A stretch of DNA of 5,342 bases, taken from an uncultured Burkholderiaceae bacterium. GTDB taxonomy: Bacteria > Pseudomonadota > Gammaproteobacteria > Burkholderiales > Burkholderiaceae. Positions 1-5,342 of the stretch are shown piece after piece; position 1 is the first letter of the stretch; each line of letters opens with the position of its first letter. Where the stretch lies: assembly GCA_937871985.1 (NCBI GenBank), contig CALMPB010000118.1:1-5342 (forward strand). The letters are read 5' to 3'. Under the pieces are notes generated by a model. That model was not told where the DNA came from. It saw only the letters and a program-made list of their open reading frames with translations, and searched no databases. Position numbers and translations under genes: made by a program.

Positions 1-121
1 GGTCTATCGAGGCGATCGACATGCGGGAAAGGCCGGCATAGTCTAAAGGCATGTCGGGCCCCGGCTCGGCGATCTGCGGCAGCAGCAGGAATTCAGCGTA
101 TCGAGCATTCGCTCCCCTTCA
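1..121. other. Left edge: no confident gene; an open minus-strand frame with coding-like base use
   Basis: From 94 leftward on the minus strand a frame stays open to the window edge and has mostly G/C third codon positions (EFLLLPQIAEPGPD, then an ATG at 52 followed by PLDYAGLSRMSIASID). It is in the same frame as the two stops that end the DUF6708-like remnant. It may be the continuation of that broken gene, the tail of an unrelated gene joined by deletion, or a new gene beginning at 52 (no good ribosome site seen). I do not recognise the sequence. Confidence 0.2.
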
Positions 122-409
122 CTATTGCGTGAGAAATATGACCAAGCCAAGCACAGGCATTGCAACCCACAGGAACACTCCAAAAACACTCGCTATCCAC
201 CATCGCTTCATCATGTGAGATAGTTTCCCTCCCGCGCCTGCCGTACCTGCGGTCCACCAACAGCAGGCTGCTGGAGTTCATCTTCACCACGCGCAGCTCC
301 GTCGCCAGCGGAGCGTCGAGGCGATTTTTCTGCAGCAAACGGTGTCGCGGTCGAACTCGTTCAACGGACGGTTGTTAGAAAACCTGAACATCAACCCCGT
401 GGAATCCAT
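122..409 (-). pseudogene. Degraded DUF6708-like membrane protein gene (N-terminal remnant)
   Basis: The pieces read as one protein only if the frame changes twice. From ATG at 409 (site GGGAGAG at 420-414), 24 codons encode MDSTGLMFRF then SNNRPLNEFDRDTV. The homologous-looking text then continues one frame back (from about 338) as NRLDAPLATELRVVKMNSSS and LLLVDRRYGRRG. It then returns to the first frame at 214 as MMKRWWIASVF and a hydrophobic helix, ending at TAG 124-122 and again TGA 121-119. The order 'NRPLNEFDR - VVKMNSS - VDRRYG - membrane helix' matches what I recall of the N-terminus of DUF6708 proteins, which are several hundred residues long and often sit beside BTH_I2691 effectors. 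Only about 90-100 residues remain, so this looks like a truncated accessory or second-immunity gene. The family match is from memory; a sequencing error could explain the paired frameshifts but not the stops. Confidence 0.55.
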
Positions 410-413
410 CTGG

Positions 414-420
414 CTCTCCC
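414..420 (-). promoter_or_regulatory. Surviving ribosome binding site of the DUF6708-like remnant
   Basis: GGGAGAG lies 4 nt (CCAG) upstream of the ATG at 409. This well-formed translation start, about 170 nt after the stop of the 244-residue gene, is part of the evidence that a real gene once began here. Confidence 0.45.
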
Positions 421-504
421 GGCTTTGGCAGGTAAGAACACGTACAGATCGTGGTCACAACTGTCACCTAGACGGCGTTTCGCTTTAGATATGGCGCGCA
501 ATGT

Positions 505-519
505 GATCCCCGGGGGATC
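505..519. repeat. Short perfect palindrome downstream of the 244-aa gene
   Basis: GATCCCC, one G, then GGGGATC gives 7-bp arms with a single central base. It sits in the stretch between the 244-residue gene and the degraded DUF6708-like gene. The arms are too close for a normal hairpin loop and no T-run follows on either strand, so it is not called a terminator. A protein binding site or chance are both possible. Confidence 0.4.
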
Positions 520-579
520 GTGTCATTCGACCTTCGTTGTGAATACAGGAAATGCCGCAACGACGAGGCCCCAAAAGCT

Positions 580-1314
580 CTAGTATCTGAAATAGCGCAC
601 GCCATAGTCCCTACCATCGCCCTGCCGACGCTTTGCTTTCGATATTGCACGCAAGTTGATTTGCGTGGGGTTACTCCAGCCAAACCCTTTGAAAACCATC
701 TCCGCCATACGGGCGAACGCCTCGGTCTTACGACCTGCACGCCAAGCCAAAAAGCCGAATACAACGATCACCCAGGGCAGCATATACATGAGATATATGC
801 CAAACAAGTCCACTTGGCTTTTAATGCTGAAGGTTCCCCTGAACAGCGAAAAAACCACGTTCATGCACATCATGAACCCGAAAAGAACCGCAACGATGAC
901 ACCCCAGAACCGGAATGTAGACAGATAGTGAGATCTGCGCCCTTCAAAGCAGTGGGGATATACGGCCACCAAGGAGTCTGAATCGCGCCTCACGCCATAG
1001 GCGTTCCAGGCTGCCCCGGCGCGCTCAGCGACGAACTCCACCTCATCTCCCTCCTGAAAGGGGAAGCGCCAGAACCAGCCCCGAACGGGCTCACCGTTTA
1101 CCGAGAACTCCACGAAGTCGGCGCTCTCCGAACTGTCGATCGAAGCAATCGCGATGCCCGCCCCCCCCATGCCTGCCAAGGCTGCAGATACTGCAGACGC
1201 TCCAACGTTTCCGCCAATCTGGCTCAGGACAAAATCCCGGCTACGCCGGGTTTTTTTCAACTCCGTGATCTCTCCGCTGATCTTCTGGATATTTCCATTG
1301 AACTCATTGGTCAT
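580..1314 (-). CDS. Two-helix membrane protein, candidate immunity protein of the VasX-like effector
   Basis: The 244-residue product starts 18 nt after the effector stop with a strong site (GAGAGG, 6-nt spacer). Order: a charged N-terminal helix (1-30); a Gly/Ala-rich hydrophobic patch (34-58); a soluble beta-type segment (64-130) with GEPVRGWFWRFPFQEGDEVE and LVAVYPHCFEGRRSH; membrane helices at about 137-158 and 170-192; and a basic tail ending YGVRYFRY. The YPHC-x-x-GR-x-x-H and terminal tyrosine-rich motifs recall a family found beside BTH_I2691 effectors and, from memory, annotated only as 'putative type VI secretion system effector'. Gene order, size and membrane topology argue that it instead neutralises the membrane toxin in the inner membrane, like V. 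cholerae TsiV2 beside VasX. That role is inference. It is noticeably more AT-rich than the adaptor gene, carries a G8 tract at codons 49-52, and contains an antisense terminator-like hairpin near codons 20-26. Confidence 0.8.
   Translation of the reverse strand: MTNEFNGNIQKISGEITELKKTRRSRDFVLSQIGGNVGASAVSAALAGMGGAGIAIASIDSSESADFVEFSVNGEPVRGWFWRFPFQEGDEVEFVAERAGAAWNAYGVRRDSDSLVAVYPHCFEGRRSHYLSTFRFWGVIVAVLFGFMMCMNVVFSLFRGTFSIKSQVDLFGIYLMYMLPWVIVVFGFLAWRAGRKTEAFARMAEMVFKGFGWSNPTQINLRAISKAKRRQGDGRDYGVRYFRY
1161..1168 (-). repeat. G8 homopolymer tract in the candidate immunity gene
   Basis: Eight consecutive C on the plus strand (G on the coding strand) span codons 49-52 (Met-Gly-Gly-Ala). A one-base slip would truncate the protein before its membrane helices. 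Such tracts are known contingency sites in several bacteria, including poly-C tracts in Bordetella; any switching here is unproven. Confidence 0.7.
1236..1257 (+). terminator. Intrinsic-terminator-like hairpin, antisense, inside the 244-aa gene
   Basis: On the plus strand CCCGGC (1236-1241), a TAC loop and GCCGGG (1245-1250) form a perfect 6-bp GC stem immediately followed by seven T (1251-1257), the classic shape of a rho-independent terminator. It would stop transcripts running rightward, against the operon. On the minus strand the same stem is followed by ATTTTG only, flanked by upstream A residues that could extend the stem, so weak attenuation of the operon transcript is conceivable. It lies within codons about 20-26 of the 244-residue gene (KKTRRSR), so it may also be a chance product of coding sequence. 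Confidence 0.4.
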
Positions 1315-1320
1315 CGCATT

Positions 1321-1326
1321 CCTCTC
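1321..1326 (-). promoter_or_regulatory. Ribosome binding site of the 244-aa gene
   Basis: GAGAGG reads on the minus strand with a 6-nt spacer to the ATG at 1314. An earlier out-of-frame ATG (1319-1317) in the spacer opens only ATG-CGA-TGA, so the start at 1314 is the sensible choice. The site falls between the effector stop and this start, letting ribosomes reinitiate. Confidence 0.6.
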
Positions 1327-1332
1327 ATCACA

Positions 1333-4188
1333 TTACGTCACGTCGGCAAGAGCGGCGATGAAGCCTTCCTCCTGCTTCTTCGGGTCGTCCATAGGCTTGC
1401 CAAAGGTACGACGGCCAAACGCGCTGGTTTCACACCAAGCTTCCAATGCATTCGGCGTGAAGTACCAGATCAGTAGCTGAATCCCCACCAGTACTATCGC
1501 AACTTCCCAGCCCACCAGGATACCAAGCACACGAGCGAAAGAAGCTACCGCCACTCGTGATGCAACCGCGTCCACGGCCACCACCATCACATTCATGCCT
1601 GCGCGTCGCCCCACAATTTTTAGCAGTGGCGCCGAGGTCGCAATCGCAGTGATTACGGCGCCCCCCCCAGACGCCAATCCCAATAGCGATTTGATGCCCA
1701 TCAATGTCATCAGCGCGTACTGCCGCTCTTCCGCTCGATCCAAAGCGTCATTGATGTCAACGCCTGCGCCGATAAAAGACGCACCCGCCCCGAGCATCCC
1801 CCCAAACAACTTCCACTTCTGAAATCCGTACGCCCTTTTCCCAGCCAATTGGTACGGCACGATGGCAATATCAATCACGGCTGCACTCAAGGTGGCCGCA
1901 GACGCGACCAGCTTTGCATAGGTTGTGGTCGTCTTGTCGGTCACCGCCATGAGCTTCTTGAAGTTCCACACTTCAATCAAGCCCACCACCACGGTAATAC
2001 GCATCGTCGTAGCCCCGTTGCGCCCGGTAGCCGGCCGCATCTTTCCCCACATATCCCGCAGCACCTTATGGCTGGGCTCGTTGGCGATTGCCTCGTTGGC
2101 CTCCAAAAAGGTGCGCGCAGTCCGCAACCGCTGCAGCGCGACCTGGCGCGCCACGCCTTCTGAACGGGCCTGTTCGCGCACCAGCGCCAAGGCGTCGGCG
2201 TCGCTGATGCCCGTGGACAGAAGAAACAGGTTCTGGATGATCTTCTCACCCACGCAATCGCTCACGCGGTTCAGCTGCAACCATCGGAACGCGGTATCGC
2301 CCACCGTCATCATCAGCTTGTCGATGCCGGCATTCTTCATCACGCGAGGCAGCGGCCCCAGTTTTTCCACCTTGCTTTCGCCCACCAGGGACACGGCTCT
2401 CTTGTAATACTTCGAGAACTTATCCAGAGCGCCAAGCACTTTCTCGACGACATTGAGGCCCGTAGGCAATGGCGTTTCCTTGCCCTTGACGGCCTCAGCG
2501 AGGGCGTTGGTCACCGCAGGCTTGAGTTCCTTCTGATTCGCGGCGATCGCGCGCCAGAACAGGGACTTCCTATCGCCTGCGTTACGACGCTCTTCCACCA
2601 GGGTCTTGAGATACTGCGCGCCAGCCACGCTGGATCCGATGCCTTCGGTCAGGTCGCCGACCACCTCGATGAACTCGTGGCCATCGTCTTCGACCTCTTC
2701 GCTATAGTCCTCCAGCGTATCGAATAGGAGATCCCACTCCAGCCATTTGATGAGTTCTACAGTCCGGGCATTCGCCAGCGCCGCAGCCATCTCCTGGAAC
2801 CGGTCGCTGTTGGCCTTGAACAGCTTGAGCTTGTCCCAATCTATATGTTCGTTGTAACGGTCCCAGGCTTTCTGGACCCTTTCCTTCCGGTAATTCTCCA
2901 GATTCTGGGCATTCTTCTGCTCCGCCTGCGCGCCCTCGGCGTCATAGGCGTTGAAATCCGCCTCTGCCTGCTCCCTGCTAGCCTCTGGCACGTACTGGTC
3001 CAGCAATGCGCTACGGCGGCTGCGGTATTCGGCGTCCGATATCAGGCCCTTGGAGTGCTCGTTCTCCAGGCCGGCCAACGCCTGCTTGCCCTTCATCTCT
3101 GAGACGTGCTGATTGATGATCTGGTTGCGCCGCATCACCTCGTAATTCCGGTAGCTGCCACGCTGGCCAAGTTGCACCGCCTCGGCCGTGCGCCTCGCAG
3201 TATCGTCGGCCTTGTTCTCCAGCGCCGCCTTGGCGCCTTCGATGTTGCTGGCCGCGGTAATCTGCAACGCGCGCTCCTCGCCGTAGCGAGCCATCGCTCC
3301 CAGCGCATCATTGCAATACCCGTTGAGCTCGTCCGCAATGCCGATGGCGTCCCACAGTGCCAACGCCATCGGCCAGTAGCTGACGCCCATCGTGGGGTCC
3401 CCGCACTTATCCAGCATCTGCGCGAGCAGCAGCTCAAGCGTCTTGTCCACAAGGCCGGCGACTGGTCGGTTACGCGGATACCACGGCGTCTTCGTGAATT
3501 GCTCCCTGAGCGTCGTTTCCTCGAAAGACCCGTCGATCTTGCTCAGCTCGCGAATGCGATCAAGTCCCGTATAAGGAAGCCAGGGCGGCTCGCCAGTCAA
3601 GCCGCTGAACTGATGGTCCCCGTACTCCAGAATCTTCTTGAAGTTGGACTCGACGGCCAGAATGGATTGATGGTTCTTGGCCTCGCAGCGACCTTGAGCC
3701 CAGACGGAAGGCTCGATGGCCTGCATCCGCGACACGCGATTTTCCTTCTTTTCATAGCGCGCGCGGGTCTGCGGGCTCCATTTGTGCTCACTGTAGGCAA
3801 GCCACACCGTGCCGCACTGCTCCGGCTTCTCAATGACGATGTAGTGCATGCGCAGAGGATTGTGCCCCTGGTTCGCGCATTTCATCGCAGGTTCCAACCG
3901 GGCGCTGTCCGCGTCGTCGCAACGCCAAAGCATCCCGTCGGCCGTCACGGAATAGACTTCCCAGTAGTTGGCGCCCTGGGATCCCTTCTCGTAGAACAGG
4001 TAAAGAAACCCCATGCGCAGCGTGCGAGTCACGTACTTGTACTGATCATTGTCCAGCTGCACATCCTTCACACGTTCGCCGCTGAAGCCATCCAACGCAT
4101 GCGCCGGAAAGCCCGCAGGCACCACGGCATAGCGCGTCGGCAATATCGGCAAGCCGCCTGCCTTGCACACATTGCATGCAGTACTCAT
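1333..4188 (-). CDS. VasX-like T6SS effector, BTH_I2691 family, probable membrane-acting toxin
   Basis: This is a 951-residue protein. Its N-terminus (CNVCKAGGLPILPTRYAVVP, residues 5-24, then TRTLRMGFLYLFYE and YWEVYSVTADGMLW to about 88) is the Toxin_VasX N-terminal region, a T6SS loading and recognition module. Residues 300-480 are charged and helical, with coiled-coil-like stretches. LFWRAIAANQKEL (543-555) and NALEAWCETSAFGRR (913-927) resemble conserved BTH_I2691-family segments. The C-terminus holds roughly four to six hydrophobic helices (about 729-742, 757-779, 793-811, 825-855, 864-884, 886-910; the last is clearest). No enzyme motif is visible. VasX from Vibrio cholerae dissipates inner-membrane potential, so a pore or membrane-disrupting role is inferred. 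The start at 4188 is preferred over an in-frame ATG at 4254 because it begins directly before the conserved CNVC motif, has GGGGAAGAAG upstream, and gives the ATGA overlap with the adaptor. Confidence 0.88.
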   Translation of the reverse strand: MSTACNVCKAGGLPILPTRYAVVPAGFPAHALDGFSGERVKDVQLDNDQYKYVTRTLRMGFLYLFYEKGSQGANYWEVYSVTADGMLWRCDDADSARLEPAMKCANQGHNPLRMHYIVIEKPEQCGTVWLAYSEHKWSPQTRARYEKKENRVSRMQAIEPSVWAQGRCEAKNHQSILAVESNFKKILEYGDHQFSGLTGEPPWLPYTGLDRIRELSKIDGSFEETTLREQFTKTPWYPRNRPVAGLVDKTLELLLAQMLDKCGDPTMGVSYWPMALALWDAIGIADELNGYCNDALGAMARYGEERALQITAASNIEGAKAALENKADDTARRTAEAVQLGQRGSYRNYEVMRRNQIINQHVSEMKGKQALAGLENEHSKGLISDAEYRSRRSALLDQYVPEASREQAEADFNAYDAEGAQAEQKNAQNLENYRKERVQKAWDRYNEHIDWDKLKLFKANSDRFQEMAAALANARTVELIKWLEWDLLFDTLEDYSEEVEDDGHEFIEVVGDLTEGIGSSVAGAQYLKTLVEERRNAGDRKSLFWRAIAANQKELKPAVTNALAEAVKGKETPLPTGLNVVEKVLGALDKFSKYYKRAVSLVGESKVEKLGPLPRVMKNAGIDKLMMTVGDTAFRWLQLNRVSDCVGEKIIQNLFLLSTGISDADALALVREQARSEGVARQVALQRLRTARTFLEANEAIANEPSHKVLRDMWGKMRPATGRNGATTMRITVVVGLIEVWNFKKLMAVTDKTTTTYAKLVASAATLSAAVIDIAIVPYQLAGKRAYGFQKWKLFGGMLGAGASFIGAGVDINDALDRAEERQYALMTLMGIKSLLGLASGGGAVITAIATSAPLLKIVGRRAGMNVMVVAVDAVASRVAVASFARVLGILVGWEVAIVLVGIQLLIWYFTPNALEAWCETSAFGRRTFGKPMDDPKKQEEGFIAALADVT
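1661..1668 (-). repeat. G8 homopolymer tract in the effector gene
   Basis: Eight consecutive C on the plus strand (G on the coding strand) encode Gly841-Gly843 inside a hydrophobic C-terminal segment. Slippage would remove the last predicted membrane helices and so probably the toxic activity, while leaving the delivery region intact. It has the same length as the tract in the neighbouring gene. Confidence 0.7.
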
Positions 4189-5156
4189 TCTTCTTCCCCA
4201 ACTTGCTGATGCGGCGAACGCGGTTGCCTGCACTCCCCCGCAATTGCCGTCCAATCCGCGTCGGTCAAGCCCATGACGAGCCTGGCAAAGCCCACATCCG
4301 GCTCGCGGGCATCCAACAACGCGGCGAGCCTGGGATGCTGGTCAAATGCGGGGTGTATGGTCAACGCCCGGATGGCCATGGCCTCCCAGTCGCGCGGATC
4401 CGCCAGGCCCCTGGCGGCCCCGCGCCGCACGCAGGCCGCCGTCTGCGCCAGCGTCTCCGCCGAAATGGACTCTGCCTGCGTCGCCACCGAGCGCCAGGCG
4501 CGATTGATGGCAGCGGACGTTTCGATGCGGTTCCACTGATCCGGATCGAACTGGAGCGGGCCATTGTCCCCGGCTTCGCTTGCGACCTGCGCCTCATGAC
4601 CATAGCTCGTCAGGCGCGTCCAGCGATCGACGGCGGCCCAGCGGTCCAACGGCCCCAGCAGCGCCTGGCGCTGCCTGGGCCCCGCCGCGCTCCATACCAG
4701 ATCCAGCACCGCTGGATCCTGCAGGCGTAACAAGGCGCGGCTGCCGTCGGGCCGGGATTGCAGCATGATTTTTGCCAGATGGTGCGCCAGGGCTGCGGCA
4801 TCCCCGGCGCCGAACATCCATCCGCCGATGCGCCGCCCCAGGCCCATACGCAGGGATTCCGGCGTCCAATCGCGGATGGCCATGCCCGCCGCCACCCGGC
4901 TGATGTCGGCATCGCGCGCGCGCGCAAGATCCAACTCGACCAGCTTCGGCCAGGCTTTGGGATCGACGTTCCGGTGCGCCAGCCGGATCAAGGTTGTCCG
5001 CGCCTCGAGTTCGCCGGCCAGGTCCTGCCATTCCGCATCCTCGGCCGGCGCCCGCAACAGCGGATCGATAAGCAGCCAGCAACGCGGCTCGTCATACGAT
5101 GCCGCCAGCCGTTGCAGGGCTTCGCCCAATTGGATGTCCGATGTGAATGGGCCCAT
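4185..5156 (-). CDS. DUF4123 T6SS adaptor/chaperone (VasW/Tap/TEC-type)
   Basis: This 323-residue cytoplasmic protein has a DUF4123 domain over about residues 22-165. Visible hallmarks are the CWLLIDPLL strand (26-34), R109-I-x-G-W-M (109-114), and LLRLQDPAVLDLVW (142-155), matching the family's conserved 'R-x-x-D-P-x-V' core. Residues 166-323 form a helix-rich, Trp-containing tail with no recognised domain, probably the effector-specific part. DUF4123 proteins hold a particular effector and load it onto the cognate VgrG. The position between vgrG and the VasX-like gene fits that role exactly. The ATG at 5156 is preceded by AAGGCGGAT (5169-5161). The stop overlaps the effector start by ATGA (4188-4185), implying translational coupling. 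GC is very high here. There is no signal peptide or membrane helix. The family call is secure; the partner is inferred from order. Confidence 0.88.
   Translation of the reverse strand: MGPFTSDIQLGEALQRLAASYDEPRCWLLIDPLLRAPAEDAEWQDLAGELEARTTLIRLAHRNVDPKAWPKLVELDLARARDADISRVAAGMAIRDWTPESLRMGLGRRIGGWMFGAGDAAALAHHLAKIMLQSRPDGSRALLRLQDPAVLDLVWSAAGPRQRQALLGPLDRWAAVDRWTRLTSYGHEAQVASEAGDNGPLQFDPDQWNRIETSAAINRAWRSVATQAESISAETLAQTAACVRRGAARGLADPRDWEAMAIRALTIHPAFDQHPRLAALLDAREPDVGFARLVMGLTDADWTAIAGECRQPRSPHQQVGEEE
4189..4199 (-). promoter_or_regulatory. Ribosome binding site deciding the effector start
   Basis: GGGGAAGAAGA precedes the ATG at 4188 on the minus strand. The purine-rich stretch also encodes the last Glu codons of the DUF4123 adaptor. 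Together with the ATGA stop/start overlap it supports 4188 as the true start of the effector rather than the upstream in-frame ATG at 4254. Confidence 0.6.
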
Positions 5157-5174
5157 ATCTATCCGCCTTGGCCG

Positions 5175-5342
5175 CTATAGATCCACCGTCGCCGCGCCCG
5201 AAGACGCGGCGCTCTGCATTCTCAGCTGACACCCCTCGAAGTCGCCAGCCGGCAGTCCCAGTTCCAAGGGCGCACTTTGCGGCCCCGCCCAGTTGTGCAC
5301 GCCGGCCTTCAGCTCCACCTTGCCCGGCGCATGCAGCTGGAT
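5175..5342 (-). CDS. vgrG: VgrG spike protein, C-terminal end (partial)
   Basis: The reading frame enters at the right edge of the window and runs 55 codons to a TAG stop. VgrG forms the trimeric spike at the tip of the T6SS tube and carries effectors on its C-terminal part. The visible tail has a beta-repeat-like stretch (IQLHAPGKVELKAG) typical of the DUF2345 extension. It is followed by PLELGLPAGDFEGCQLRMQS and AASSGAATVDL, which resembles the usual VgrG ending (D-F-x-G-C-x-x-R-x-x-x-A-A-x-x-G-A-x-V). The gp27/gp5-like core lies outside the window, so completeness cannot be judged. It is followed after 18 nt by the adaptor gene on the same strand, the standard order of vgrG islands. The family call is fairly secure from the tail and context, but only a short piece is seen. 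Confidence 0.8.
   Translation of the reverse strand: MQLHAPGKVELKAGVHNWAGPQSAPLELGLPAGDFEGCQLRMQSAASSGAATVDL

Noticed and set aside
122..214. Stand-alone 30-residue hydrophobic peptide starting at ATG 214
   Set aside because: It could be read as a small membrane peptide, but its position directly after the VDRRYG-type sequence and the lack of a ribosome site make it better explained as the membrane helix of the broken gene.
8..326. Ten-base repeat TCGAGGCGAT at 8-17 and 317-326 as possible direct repeats of a mobile element
   Set aside because: Too short, no similarity beyond the ten bases, and no transposase or inverted ends between them.
340..450. Plus-strand text NSFNGRLLENLNINP resembling the IS3-family transposase motif S-F-N-G-R-L
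   Set aside because: It is the reverse complement of the NRPLNEF motif of the DUF6708-like remnant. No catalytic residues, partner ORF or terminal inverted repeats are present.
520..981. Plus-strand open frame of 153 codons
   Set aside because: It is antisense to the 244-residue gene and its downstream flank. No ribosome site or recognisable motif supports it.
3106..4209. Long open frame on the plus strand (367 codons)
   Set aside because: It is fully antisense to the effector in high-GC sequence and shows no domain-like pattern. Such mirror frames are common opposite GC-rich genes.
4189..4254. Longer effector start at ATG 4254, adding 22 residues
   Set aside because: The extension overlaps the adaptor by about 70 nt and is unlike family N-termini. 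The start at 4188 sits right before the conserved C-x-x-C and G-L-P-I-L-P motif and has a ribosome site.
4765..5229. Plus-strand open frame of 154 codons near the right edge
   Set aside because: It is opposite the DUF4123 adaptor gene, Arg/Ser/Pro-rich with no domain signal, as expected for a shadow frame.

Overview
The window reads as the downstream part of a type VI secretion system (T6SS) vgrG island from a high-GC betaproteobacterium. The VgrG tail and codon use suggest Alcaligenaceae (Bordetella/Achromobacter-like) or Burkholderiaceae, but the genus is an inference. All recognisable genes lie on the minus strand, so the operon runs from right to left.

Layout in transcription order. (1) 5342-5175: the last 55 codons of a VgrG spike protein. 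(2) 5156-4185: a DUF4123 adaptor/chaperone of the VasW/Tap/TEC type. (3) 4188-1333: a 951-residue effector with a VasX-type N-terminal region and a hydrophobic, multi-helix C-terminus. It matches the pattern of the 'T6SS effector BTH_I2691 family' and is probably a membrane-acting (pore-forming) toxin. (4) 1314-580: a 244-residue protein with two membrane helices, the best candidate for the cognate immunity protein. (5) 409-122: a degraded gene resembling the start of DUF6708 membrane proteins, which often accompany this effector family. It keeps a good ribosome binding site and start but carries two compensating frameshifts and then stops. (6) 121-1: no confident gene.

The genes form one tightly packed unit. 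There are 18 nt between vgrG and the adaptor, a 4-nt ATGA overlap between adaptor and effector, and 18 nt between effector and the 244-residue gene. In the expected model the adaptor loads the effector onto VgrG, the toxin acts in the inner membrane of a neighbouring cell, and the 244-residue membrane protein protects the producer.

Less expected items: an intrinsic-terminator-shaped element (GC stem plus T7) inside the 5' part of the 244-residue gene, reading on the plus (antisense) strand; two G8 homopolymer tracts, one in the effector and one in the presumed immunity gene, each able to switch its gene off by slippage; a SHOCT-like hairpin inside the effector; and a clear drop in GC from the delivery end to the immunity/accessory end. 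The system type is known. The particular effector/immunity pair and these details are what deserve a closer look.
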